The translations under genes and the position numbers were made by a program. The notes beneath the pieces were generated by a model, which was given only the letters and a program-made list of their open reading frames with translations, made no database searches and had not been told where the DNA came from. Below, piece by piece: positions 31,326 to 41,341 of a stretch of 64,000 nucleotides of DNA (positions within the stretch are counted from its first letter, which is position 1; every line of letters starts with the position of its first letter). Origin of the DNA: Micrasema longulum (taxonomy: Eukaryota; Arthropoda; Insecta; Trichoptera; Brachycentridae); NCBI GenBank assembly GCA_022494885.1, contig JAGVSM010003685.1, positions 1 through 64,000 on the forward strand, written 5' to 3'.

Positions 31326-31559
31326 ATTAACATACAGTAACGTGAATAGTCGGAAGTTAAGTACGTCATGCCTACACCATGACGTCATAGTTAAAGATAA
31401 ATTCTCCCGAGCGATCACGAAGATACACTACCGACCCTTTATTTTCAAGTTTTTTTATTTTATTTTTTTATTAAATCATACATTTTTTTTGTACTCCCAG
31501 GAGTTACAACAAACTCATTTTGGGACAGAATAATATAAACATAAAGTTATGGTAATAAT

Positions 31560-31838
31560 ACAGCATCCCTAAAAATAGGCTTGAAAATGAATGCTTCAAA
31601 AACTAAAGTAATGAGTAATGCAAACCAATCATGTAACATCTTAGTAAATGGAGAAATAATTGAAAAGATTGATAGTTATATATACTTAGAACATGAAATA
31701 AAGCTCGGCAAAGATAATCAAGAGGTAGAAATAGAAAGAAGGCGAGGTTTAGCATGGGCCGCCTTTGGTAAGCTCTCATTTATCCTAAAATCTCCGAAGT
31801 ATTCACATTACTTAAAATACGAAATAGAAATACTTTAA
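31560..31838 (+). pseudogene. RTE-like RT fragment (GLKMN.sKTKVM block)
   Basis: The frame reads GLKMNASKTKVMSNANQS, then ILVNGEIIEKIDSYIYL and ERRRGLAWAAFGKLSFIL. GLK.N..KTK is the block just downstream of the YADD box in RTE/BovB and related non-LTR RTs, and sYiYLG/IYLE follows it in those families. The ATG is internal to the homology, so the fragment is truncated at both ends. Stop at 31838. Confidence 0.75.
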
Positions 31839-32069
31839 TTTCAATTTAACATTGAACGCGGGGTAAAGTTAAAGCGATTCTCATTGGTTGAATTTGATCA
31901 TATGACGGCTGAGAAGATGTATTGAAAACACGTATTGACAGGTCAGTAGAGCATACCTACCGAGGTAGATAGAGATAGTAAGATAGTTAAGTATACCGTC
32001 TCGGTATGTGACAAATAATTGATTCATAGTAACACAAATAAAAAATATGAACTACGCAATGTACCATAC

Positions 32070-32429
32070 GGGGTGTTCATCAAACCCTGTCACATCCGAA
32101 ATCACGATGATTAGTATGAGCAAGAAGACATATTGGCACAACAAAATAATTTTTTAGAACTAATAAAATTTAAAAAAATAAAATATCATAAAAGCAAATG
32201 ATTGCTTACTTCTACAGGGGGGAAACGAGGAGGGAGAGGGGGGAATCTGATACTGACCCGCGCTCCCCTCACTTCTCCCCTGCAGAAGTAAGCAACCATT
32301 TGTTTTTTTAAATATTCAATTTTAAATTTTTTTCTTTGTTCTAAATATTTTTTTGAATATGCCAATATGTCTTCTTGCCCATACTGATCATTGTGGTTTC
32401 GGATGTGACAGGGTTTAAAGATCACCCTG
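32070..32429. mobile_element. Tc1/mariner-type foldback MITE, family R, copy 3
   Basis: CGGGGTGTTCATCAAACCCT at the left and AAAGATCACCCTG then TA at the right, with matching arms (AAGAAGACATATTGGCACA and its inverse) and a G-rich centre (GAGGGAGAGGGGGGAATC). One terminal base differs from the other copies. Confidence 0.8.
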
Positions 32430-33062
32430 TACTTAAAGAAAGACATAAATTCTTATTGACGCATAGTAAAAATGCGATTTGTTAGATGTTCAACAGCTGC
32501 CAATTGTCAGAAAATAATATTATACAATTATTAAGCGAGGAGTTATTGACATGACGATAATAGTCGCTATATTTGGATTTCAGTCGATTCACGATACCAA
32601 TTTAGTAAGCAATAAAGCTACGTTGACAACTGTATAAAATGGTGGACGAAGAACCCTATCAACTATCGGCATAACATCGTTTTACAATAGTCACGTAACT
32701 TCATAAATAAATCGCCATTGTTAAATTTTAGAGTAAAAAACGCCATTTATAGTCTTCGGAAAAGATGGATCTCAAGATTAAATTACTATGGATTTTCTGA
32801 CGACAAATATAGCTAACGGCATTTTTTTAAACTGACTGAACTTCTAATAAAACAAGATATTTTATAAAGTTTATATTTGAAGCAATAACTTTGTGGTTAT
32901 TTATTAAATCAAATTAATAGAACAACTTTGTTTTTAACCACTAATTTTTTATCATTATTTTTTTTCACCGACCGTTTCAAAGCAAACAAGCTTCATCGTA
33001 GACAATTACGTAACTTATGAATTAATTCCTATTTTATTTTTATCATGTTCACTAAATACTAC
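32430..33062. other. No gene seen
   Basis: AT-rich sequence with no repeat match recognised in this window. Confidence 0.3.
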
Positions 33063-33400
33063 ACGTAGACCCAATATAAATGTCATTTTTGCTCCTCCGG
33101 AAAATGTGCTGTCACAAATAGCTTTATTCGCTTCTTTTTTGCCGATGCACTTAGCTCCATGAATTTTTTTTCCGGTCCTGTTGTAACAGTAGCCTGTAAG
33201 TCAAAAGGGTAAACCGGTATAGCACCTTGGTTTTGCGCTGACCAGAGCTCTTCTTGTAGCCAACTGTGCACAGAATCGATCCTTTTTTCGAGCTACCTTC
33301 CATTTTCTGGTCAGAACAGCAGCAACACTTTTAATTTTTTCTTAATGTCTTCCTCTGGAAGCCCTCGCATCTTAGACGTAGAATAATTGATCATGGAGGC
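33063..33400 (-). pseudogene. Unassigned protein-coding remnant
   Basis: Minus-strand reading is protein-like over two stretches: SKMRGLPEEDIKKKLKVLL (around 33320-33380) and, after stops, DSVHSWLQEELWSAQNQGAI then VYPFDLQATVTTGPEKKF and AKKKRIKLFVTAHFPEEQK. The composition is soluble and charged, unlike the Phe/Ile-rich chance frames elsewhere. No family is recognised. It may be an old transposon or a host pseudogene exon. The 62-codon frame has no ATG at its left edge (GTG). Confidence 0.35.
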
Positions 33401-33718
33401 AATAGAACCTCCTTACTTAGATTGGTTGACAATATTGTCATGACATAGGGGATCGAAAAGATGAAGGCGTGTTATTTTTCGAGCGACACCTGGATACAAA
33501 AACAAATCTTACTCCCAAAACGAGGCAGTATGAGGGTTAAGACTAGATTTATTTGAAAGTTAGATAAATACACAAGAAAAATAAAAAATATGTTTGTGCT
33601 GAAAAGTGCTGGGAAAAAGTTCTACTCCATGAAACTTGATAACTTTTACAAAATGTGAGATGATTTTTCGATGTGAGTTTTATTTTTTTTTTCAGTCAAA
33701 TAAATATCGTTTGTAAAA

Positions 33719-33740
33719 ATATATATATATATATATATAT
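33719..33740 (+). repeat. (AT)n microsatellite, about 11 units
   Basis: Pure alternating AT run of about 22 bases. Confidence 0.9.
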
Positions 33741-34089
33741 CTTACCTGTAGAAGTAGAAGTCATGATAGACCAAATACAAGGATGAATATAACACAAATG
33801 CACTCAAAGAAACATCGTAAAGAAGTGTGGCGATTAACGCTGAAACGATGCAAATGAACCGATTTTATTATCGCATGGGATTAGGTGGGTAATTAACCCT
33901 TATACTGCTAAACAACGATATATCGTTGTTGTTAATCCCTATCATAAAGTTCTAACTAGACTGATGCTGACGTCATAATCCCCAAAAGGGTAAATGAATT
34001 CGGGAACTGCTTGTTGCACTTAACCGTCAGTGGTATAAAACATTTTCAAAACATAAAAATGACTTATTCGACGGGTTATTATTTAGTTT

Positions 34090-34465
34090 CGTACCTATTT
34101 CAGCCCTACGGAAAATTTTTTACAAAAAATGTTTTCTTACGCGCTGTAAAAATTTAAGCATTAAATTGTACGGCAAAGTTTCTTGAAAATGAATAAAAAA
34201 TCATTAAAAATATTTTAATGAAAACGAACAACTTTGAACGACGTCACTTGTTCATATGAATCAATCAATGATAAGAGGGTTGTGTAAGATTTCCGGTTTG
34301 CTAATCGTCAATGGACCAATCAACAGAACTAACCGAGAAAAAGCGGAAGAGAACTTGTGACGTCACACGCGGATTAATGTCAGAAATACAAAACTTTAAA
34401 ATATCGTAGCGCTGATAATACGATACATAAAAATTGAAAAAAAAAGCTTTGTCTAGTAACATTTT
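34090..34465. mobile_element. MITE family A, copy 4, nested in piggyBac element
   Basis: AGCCCTACGGAAAATT, GACGTCACTTGTTCATATGA and TGTGACGTCACACGCGG match the family consensus in the copy 2 orientation. The terminal nucleotides are decayed. Confidence 0.7.
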
Positions 34466-34548
34466 TTTTTTTAAAACCTCTAAACATCCTCATTATAAAT
34501 TTACTTATGTTGTTTAAATTCGCAGTGCTTTTAAGAAAAGAGAAACGA

Positions 34549-34640
34549 CTAAACACGGGAAACTTCTAGCTAGTCGGGACCTGAAACTGAACTTTTTTAC
34601 ATTCCAAAAACAGTGAAATAAAAAATAAATCAATGTTAAT
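34549..34640 (+). mobile_element. LINE 3' end, family L21
   Basis: ACACGGGAAACTTCTAGCTA then GTCGGGACCTGAAAC and an A-rich AATAAAAAATAAATCAA tail. The same sequence occurs on the minus strand at 54265-54350, where its tail reads as AAATAAATAAATAAATTT-like. Confidence 0.6.
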
Positions 34641-35079
34641 AGTTAGATTTTTAATCACTTATATGATATTTGAGGAAAATAATTATATTTGGTGTTTTCC
34701 CCGCTATTAAACCCGAGTCAGTGATTACGAAAATATTGATGTACTTCCGTAATGAATAACTAATTGAATACTTTACCTTTAATATAATAACTCTTATCTA
34801 GTGAGGTCCCTATATCACCGGAAAACCCCATAATTAAGAATATAAACAAATAAGTAAAGAGCCATAAAACATAAAAATAATTCACCATGGAACCTAATGA
34901 TTGTCAATTAGGACGTTTGAATATAAAAAAAAATCATTTGTTAATTTATTATAATGGGTACCCACAGTAATGGGAAATCAAAATGTTTCAGCTGTTCATT
35001 AGGTAGTAATTATTACTCTACTAACAAAACGTAATTATTACCATACAAACTCTATTCTACAAACAAAACGTAAATGAGG

Positions 35080-35315
35080 TATATCAGCTCGATATTGATC
35101 CAAAAATACTTCAGAAAAAGCTTCTTCGATTTCGTGCTCTTCGTAAGAGTCATATTATAAATTATTATCACAACCACTTAAAAAAATAAAAATATAAAAA
35201 GATAAAAAATATCGTTATTGTCATATTCACTTTCGGAATAGGTTGAGCTGCTAAGCCTCCGAGTTTCTCGGGGAGGTACTATTATTTCTTTATCACTTTC
35301 ACTATCCGTTATCAT
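35080..35315 (-). pseudogene. Putative piggyBac transposase N-terminal remnant
   Basis: From ATG at 35315 the minus strand reads MITDSESDKEIIVPPRET then RRLSSSTYSESEYDNND, before low-complexity sequence and a stop at 35178. A second acidic piece (YDSYEEHEIEEAFSEVF) follows in another frame near 35080-35150. piggyBac transposases begin with a poorly conserved Ser/Asp/Glu-rich segment, and position and strand fit. The conserved catalytic domain is missing, so the assignment rests mainly on the element's ends. Confidence 0.4.
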
Positions 35316-35564
35316 TTTGAATGATATATTTTGTAAATTTATTCATAATAAAAAGGACGCTTTGCAGAGTTAAATTGTTAATTAGAGTAACAAAGTAAGA
35401 TTAAAAATATATATAAATGTAAAAATATGTAATTTACCTCAGCTGTTTGTAATTTCGGCAACTGTTGTCTATCTCGCTCAGTCCATTATGCGTGAACTAG
35501 CTATTATCGAAACGGAATATTTTTCTTAGAAGAAATATCACTTCTTTGTACATTTACCGGTTTA

Positions 35565-35930
35565 ATCTAAATAACTCCCTACAAACATTTAGACATACTC
35601 AAAATATTGTTGATTAAAATAACTTGCATAAAAAATTTAAAGTAATTTTAGGCATTACCTAGGAGGTGAAATAATTTATCAGATGAAACTTACCGACATC
35701 AATAAAGGTTTCAGCTCTTTTAGTTTGCAAAAGTCAACAGATGGAAGAGTTGAGGTAATGTAAAAATAATCATGAATATGTATGTGTAGACATACCCAGA
35801 ATAGTGAATATCTCGCAGTGTGTAAAGTGGTAATTTAAACCAGCCAATGACAGATCATAAGTCCTGTAAATACCTAGACTTCCATATTCCCTTGGCAAAA
35901 ATGTTTTTCCTCTCTGTTGCAACAAATTTC
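35565..35930. mobile_element. Foldback family D copy, nested in piggyBac element
   Basis: The inverted head (TAACTCCCTACAAAC to CATACTCAAAATATTG), the arm GCTCTTTTAGTTTGCAAAAG and CAGTGTGTAAAGTGGTAAT to CTTCCATATTCCC are all present. It is degraded, with only one long arm. Confidence 0.7.
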
Positions 35931-36462
35931 AAGATATATTTTACTCAATTTTTGTTTAAATGCATTGATGGAAGTGGTAGGTTTGATAATTTATAACAGA
36001 GCACTTTGCTCCGCAATTAACAAAAAAACTATAATAATTATTTCGTTTCAATAATAACAATGCGCCTTGAGATTGCAGTACGAGATCAGTTTGTTTGTTT
36101 TTATTTTCAATTAAGAAAGGGTTTACAACCGCTGTACGAAAATTGTCTATTTGCGGCACGAGTTGTCCATCTTGCTCACTCCATTAGGCTTGAATTAGAT
36201 ATTTATGAAATGGAAGATTTTTCTCGGAATTGCTATTAATTGATAAAACAGTAGTGTGTTTGGAAAACAACGTATTCGATAAAATATTTTTGAAATGTAT
36301 AAATAAGAGGATTTCTGATTAGATTCTTGAAAAACTGCGTAGCAGCGTAAGGGTTAACAGTCAAAATTTTAACAAATCGACTAATTGACTGTGGCAGCTC
36401 AATGACTAATACGCTTCCCCGATCACTTACAATTTTCCGTTTCTTAAGTTATTGGGTATTTT

Positions 36463-36765
36463 ACAGTGGCGAGCGGTGAGTTTTTAAATTGGTAAGCTAT
36501 GAAAATTCTGATAAAATGTCCATAACGGTAGTATGGCATATAAAAAACAAGTCTATTGTATATTTAATAAATAATTCCTAACAAATGGCTCCAGCGGCTA
36601 ATAGTTTCAGTAAAAATATTTTCTAATGTGGCATAAACATTTGATTTAAAATACAATTTAAAAAAACATGATTGCAAAAAAAAAATTGGAACCCCTATGG
36701 ATTCGAACCTTCGCCTTAGTCTTTAGAAAGCGACGACCCATCCACGCAGCTATTTCGCGTTTGGC
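36463..36765 (-). mobile_element. tRNA-derived SINE-like element S3
   Basis: The minus strand starts GCGAAATAGCTGCGTGGATG with B box GAAGGTTCGAATCC about 45 bases later, a tRNA-like head. The far end, CCGCTCGCCACTG, matches 12984-13045. The intervening body is AT-rich. No intact cloverleaf forms, so it is not a tRNA gene. Confidence 0.5.
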
Positions 36766-37711
36766 GTTAAGAGTCAAAAAAGTAATTAATAAACTAAATA
36801 ATTCATTAGCGCACCGGTGCATCTTCGGCTAAGTCAGACTATTATAACTTGTCTTGAAATAAAACACTATTTCTTAATAAATGATAATAATTTAAAAGTA
36901 TTCCTTACCGAGTACGATAGTTCACCAAACAAAACATAAATTATGTTTTAAGAATCATTGTTTCATCGACTTTTATATCACATTATTATGCACAAAACGA
37001 CATAAGTTATACATATTATAATTCTTCATATATATTTATTCTCAACACTATACACAAGTAACGTTTTTATAATAACTCTTACTAAATTTTAAAAGTTTAA
37101 ATGGATACTGAAGAATAACCTACAATATTCAACTGTCATCGTATGCACAAAAACGAATTACAATTAAAAAAACAATAAGCGAATCTTTGTTTTTTAAAAC
37201 CCACTAAAGGATTTATACTATATTATGGATTAAAATATTAAATCGTTTCGATTAAAATATCAAAATATTTATTTATTTTAAAGCAAATTTACTTTCAAAC
37301 CACCGAAACATAAGTATGATAAATTACTTACGACATACAAAATATATTTGTTATCTCTTTCTTACACATAACGAGTGCGTATATTGTCACCTCTATGAAA
37401 AAGTATTGAAAGACTAAATTGCATTAATGAAAGCTGCAAGATTTTACTGTAATCCCAAGTGTAATTTTTCGAACGAGATTCTAAAGTTTTAGGTTAAAGA
37501 CGTATTTGAATTAGTGATTTTAAAGTGAGCAGAGTAATCTCGTGTAATCCAGTAGTTATAATTTTGGCCAATAGAGGCGCAACTGGTCGCTGTATGGAAT
37601 AAAGGAATATATAAATTTACTTACCCAAGAAAAGTAATATATTTTTTTGGTGATGTGCTTTTTCCTAATAATACTACAGTATTACAAAACATCACTTACG
37701 ATGTCAAAAAA
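36766..37711. other. No gene seen
   Basis: AT-rich sequence without recognisable repeats or frames. Confidence 0.3.
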
Positions 37712-37790
37712 ATATGGTAAGCTGCATGTAATCGATTATAAGGAGCATTCGCCACTGGTATTTTACCCTAAGTAGTTCGTAATATGGTAT
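37712..37790 (+). repeat. Short repeat shared with 14921-14975
   Basis: GGTAAGCTGCATGTAATCGA and ATTCGCCACTGGTATT match GGTAAGCTGCGCATAATCGC and GTTCGCCCCTGGTAT. Confidence 0.5.
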
Positions 37791-37917
37791 TCCGAATCAC
37801 CGTGTGCCGGTCTAAAAGTAATCATATTTTAGTGACATAAAACTTTACAAAGAAATACCTTTAAAAATTATTGTTTTCATCTAATTTATGTTTTTTTGTT
37901 TTTTTATTATTGCGTGA

Positions 37918-38480
37918 TTATTTATTTATTTATTTTAAAGAAACAAACAGTCGACAATGATATAATAACATTTTTTTTTTAAATACAGTTTAAAGACATA
38001 CCAGCAAAGTTTCTAAATAAAAATCATACATATTATTCAATTGTGTTACAACAAAAGGATGTGTTTATGTGTATTAGTGTGGGAGTAAGTGTTCAGGTGT
38101 GTGTAAGTATGAGCATCATTAAATAGTAAGGGGGATCGTATCGCAGCCAGAAATAATAACTCTTAATTTATTTTTAAATGAATTAAGGGGTATGTAAAAT
38201 ATATCAATAGATGAAAAAAAACATTATAGTTAGAGGAAGAACGCTAGAGAAAAGAGTGTTGTGCATAGTTAGTGCTACAGACTGGCAGATGGAATAAATA
38301 CTTATTTCTTGTCACGTGAAAGGGGGCATTAAGATTAATTTTGGAGAGTAGGTTAAAAGAGTCTAGTTTATTATTTAATAATTTATGTAAATAGCATAAT
38401 TCAGATACAGTGCGTCTATTTTCAAGGGTAAAAAATCCATTTTGTTTGGCAGATTGGCTGTAAGAAGTACTAAAAAAACA
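37918..38480 (-). mobile_element. Jockey-like LINE, RT C terminus and 3' tail
   Basis: Minus-strand codons 38478 to 38244 read SQSAKQNGFFTLENRRTVSE, LCYLHKLLNNKLDSFNLLS and NAPFHVTRNKYLFHLPVCST then NYAQHSFL to a stop. The pattern (nRRtv.el..L.kLlN..ld...LL..i....P....R....f....) is the RT C-terminal segment of jockey-like elements. A 3' untranslated stretch follows and ends with an AAATAAATAAATAAATA-type tail at about 37920. The 5' end is truncated at ~38480. Confidence 0.75.
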
Positions 38481-38491
38481 TTCGTTTTAAA

Positions 38492-38752
38492 ATGGCAAAA
38501 TCGTACGATTTCCTCATTATGCGTGCGTTTTACCAGACGACAGCCTTAATAACGAATGGTAAACAATCTCGAAATTTCGAGACATGGTCCCCCGAGCCTC
38601 GCCTCAGTCTCGAGACTAAAATTGTGCCGGTACTGGAAGCCCTAATTATAAAGCCAGCGTTTTTTGCGGCGTTTGCTCATTTGACTGTGAAAATATTAGA
38701 AGAAAACTTGCATCATAATTACTGCAGTTTCTCTCGATGTTTTACGCAATGA
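38492..38752 (+). other. Unassigned 86-codon open frame
   Basis: Begins ATG and reads MAKSYDFLIMRAFYQTTALI, then FETWSPEPRLSLETKIVPVL. Base composition is closer to coding than its surroundings (CCCGAGCCTCGCCTCAGTC). There is no motif, membrane segment or repeat match that identifies it. It directly adjoins the truncated 5' end of the minus-strand LINE. It could be low-copy DNA carrying a chance frame. Confidence 0.2.
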
Positions 38753-38834
38753 TTTAAAATAATACAGAAGTTTCTAGCACGAAAAAAAGTGACTACAAAC
38801 TTTAAAAAAAAGCGAAGTTTGAAAAAAGTGGTCA

Positions 38835-38975
38835 ATCTGAGAGAGCTCTTCCAACCTCTATCACAAATCACAACACGGACTATCTCTTCGTTCTAGTGAC
38901 GAGAGAACGCTTTTAATGCCATTTCATCGCTCTAATTTTCTTGCCTCCTCTTTCGCAGTAGTAGCTGTTCAATTC
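38835..38975. repeat. Dispersed repeat pair F, copy 2
   Basis: Inverted match to 11260-11450 (TTCGTTCTAGTGACGAGAGA; TTCGCAGTAGTAGCTGTTCA). Confidence 0.55.
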
Positions 38976-38977
38976 TC

Positions 38978-39360
38978 TTCAGCCCTACGGGAAATTGGAT
39001 ACGAAAAATGTCTTCTTACGCGGGGTAAAAATCAGAGCATTAAATTGTACCCCAAAGTTTCTTGAAAATGTACAGAAAAAATAATAAAAAATATTTTGAT
39101 AAAAACGCACTACTTTAAATGACGTCACTGGTTCATGTGAATCAACCTATGATCTGAGAGCTATGGAAGATTTCCGGTCTGCTTGTCGCTTCTGGACCAA
39201 TGGGAAGAACTGAATGAGAATAAGCGGAAATAAACCTCTGACGTTAAAAAAATCGTAGCGCCGATAATACGATCTATAAAAAAAAAATAAAAAAAATTTG
39301 ACTTAGTTTAACAGTCTATGAACAAATATTTTTTTTTTAAATCTACTGAACTTCCTCATT
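38978..39360. mobile_element. MITE family A, copy 5
   Basis: CAGCCCTACGGGAAATTGGA at the left, AATGACGTCACTGGTTCATG in the middle and CTACTGAACTTCCTCATT at the right. Compared with copy 3, a segment is deleted after CCTCTGACGTT. Probably the best copy for defining the family ends. Confidence 0.8.
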
Positions 39361-39399
39361 GTGGAATAATTTTGTACTAATAAAAGCATATTTAAAAAA

Positions 39400-39673
39400 A
39401 TATTAACAACAAAAAAAGAATATTTTTTTTTATAAAAACAAATGGTTGCTACTTCTGCAGGGGAGAAGTGAGGGAAGCGCGGGGCAGTATCAGACTCCCC
39501 CCTTCCCCTTTTCGTTACACCCCTGCAGAAGTAAGCAACCATTTGCTTTTTTTTATATTTTATTTTTTCAAATTTTATCCGTTCTAAAAAAATATTTTAA
39601 TGTGCCAATATGTCTTCTTGCTCATACTGATCATCGTGGTTTCGGATGTGACAGGGTTTAAAGAACACCCTGT
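39400..39673. mobile_element. Tc1/mariner-type foldback MITE, family R, truncated copy 4
   Basis: The right arm and terminus (CATACTGATCATCGTGGTTT to AAAGAACACCCTG, then TA) and the CTGCAGGGGAGAAG centre are present. The left terminus is lost. Frames at 39303 and 39446 lie across it. Confidence 0.75.
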
Positions 39674-39819
39674 ATGTTTTTTTTTTAGACACCAAAAGTA
39701 TATATCATAAAATCATGTAAATGAATGCCTCGACACGGGTTGTGCCCAGTGAGGTATTCATATTTTAAAAAAAAAGTTTTATGTAAAACGTGAAATAAAA
39801 AATTAAAAAAATCTACCCA

Positions 39820-40175
39820 CTAATGTTAGAGAAGCCCTTTCTTTATTTACATTTAAGTCAAGATTGAAATGTCACTATCTAAATATTGGAATTGTTTCTT
39901 TATCCTTCTTCTTTCCTTTCCATCGCCACTCCTATCTTCATAGTAAAGTATAAATTTTTTGTATTCATATTATAGTGTTCATTTTTTTATTTTGTTAATC
40001 TTTTTTTTAATTTTTGTATAAAATTGTAAGATTTAATATGTCAATCTACTTGCAATTTTCTCAAACTGAACGGTTTGGGTAGGTAGGAAGAAATTACCTT
40101 CAGGAAATATGCCCGCCCTTATATGTATATATATTGTATGTGTATATATATGTTAAATAAATAAATAAAACTGCA
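39820..40175 (+). mobile_element. LINE 3' end with RT C-terminal remnant, family L14
   Basis: The plus strand reads TNVREALSLFTFKSRLKCHY then LN at about 39822-39876. This is the usual close of jockey-like RT proteins (p...r.a.sl..FK..lk.hyl). The 3' untranslated part contains GAACGGTTTGGGTAGGTAGG and AAATATGCCCGCCCTTATAT, and the tail is AAATAAATAAATAAAA at about 40155. The 3' end is shared with 11035-11180. Confidence 0.7.
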
Positions 40176-40184
40176 TTCTTAACT

Positions 40185-40330
40185 CGAAACATATGTTTAA
40201 AGCTTGGAGTAATAACCTAATAGAGTTGTCCATACGGAGAAAGACCATTCTATGATTATTGACCACGAACTTAGCTACAGATTACAGCAATACAATGGGC
40301 CGTAGAAACTTAACCGTCTATTACACGTTA
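40185..40330 (-). mobile_element. MITE family M, truncated inverted copy
   Basis: AAGCTTGGAGTAATAACC and GACCATTCTATGATTATTGA correspond in inverted order to 3750-3935. One end is missing. Confidence 0.55.
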
Positions 40331-40373
40331 ATTGTTAAATTAAAAACTGTATTAAATTAAAAACTAAACTGCA

Positions 40374-41215
40374 ATGTTTTGAGTTTGTCCAAATTTTTGT
40401 AGACGAGAACTGGATTCAGCCCCATAGGGAGCTGTCAATATTAACATATTACAACAGAGTTTAAGAGCTCTTTCTATGTTTCCTTCTCTAAAGAGTTCTT
40501 CATCTCTCTTGTAATATGTTAATATTAACATAAGATCCCTAGGGGTTGAATCTAGTCCTTGTCTACAAAAATTAAGACAAACTGAAAAAAATGGTTGAAA
40601 AATATTTTCAGGCGCTGCCTAGTATGTAGGTGAAATAATTCAATAATATGAATCTCACCCGCAACAGTAAAGGTTTCAGCTCTCTAACTTCACAAATGTC
40701 AACAGATGGAAGAATCGAAGGAATATAGTTGTTAAAATATAGGCAGAATGGTGAATGTTACACAATGTGTAAAGTGGCCACTTAAACCAGCCAATGACAG
40801 GTCATAAGCCCCGTAGATGCCTAGACTTATATATTATCTTCTCTAATCTTCTAAGAGCGACTTTGGTTTTTATGCCCCAATGTCCAGAATGTGTAGATTA
40901 GTCAATTCATCACACGACTTGGAATTTTTTGGGATAGATCTTCCGGCTCTTTGTAGATCTCTTCGCGACTAAACAGTGTGGGATGAAGTTGGATTGGCAT
41001 GGTTTAGCTCAAAGTTTTAGGACTTTCGTTTTTTTTAAATATATTGTATGCAATTATTGTTTGTCTTTACTAAATAGTTTTATGTTATTTTTGTTCAGTT
41101 TCTTGCATTTATGTTTCTTCATGTAACGTTTGTAATTGGCTTAGGCCGTATATATATAATAAATAAATAAATAGTTCTTCACCTCCGTTTTTATATGTTA
41201 ATAAAAACTAAACTA
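40374..41215. mobile_element. Foldback family D copy interrupted by a LINE
   Basis: Head at 40374 (CAATGTTTTGAGTTTGTCC), opposed heads near 40500-40590, and the long arm from 40745 (GAATGGTGAATGTTACACAA) to 40850. The arm resumes after the LINE at AGTTCTTCACCTCCGTTTTT (41173). Confidence 0.7.
40853..41172 (+). mobile_element. 5'-truncated jockey-like LINE nested in family D
   Basis: The frame 40853-40972 reads KSDFGFYAPMSRMCRLVNSS then HDLEFFGIDLPALCRSLRD and a stop. It is clearly related to YGLNSPMTCLCRIVNS (5490) and YGFHSPMPRILRSANK (18140). The 3' untranslated region ends with ATAATAAATAAATAAAT at about 41172. Only the last 39 codons and the 3' region were inserted. Confidence 0.8.
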
Positions 41216-41341
41216 ATACGAAGCCAAAAATTTGAAACCTTTTTTTCTGTGCAATACGCAATACAGCTTAAGGGCTGGCTTCTCTAGAGAATTATTACTC
41301 TGAGGATTAAACTGTACTTAGACTAACGATAGTGTACTTCT

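Larger units (their letters stand above)
33897..36353 (-). mobile_element. piggyBac-type transposon remnant, 2.46 kb
   Basis: TTAA at 33893-33896 followed by CCCTTATACTGCTA, and TAGCAGCGTAAGGG followed by TTAA at 36354-36357, give 14-bp inverted repeats with 12 matching positions and the TTAA target duplication diagnostic of piggyBac elements. CCC at the tip is also typical. A minus-strand acidic N-terminal-like frame lies near 35080-35315. Most of the transposase, including the DDD catalytic core, is absent. Nested insertions: a family A MITE (34090-34465), a LINE tail (34549-34640) and a family D foldback (35565-35930). Confidence 0.75.
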
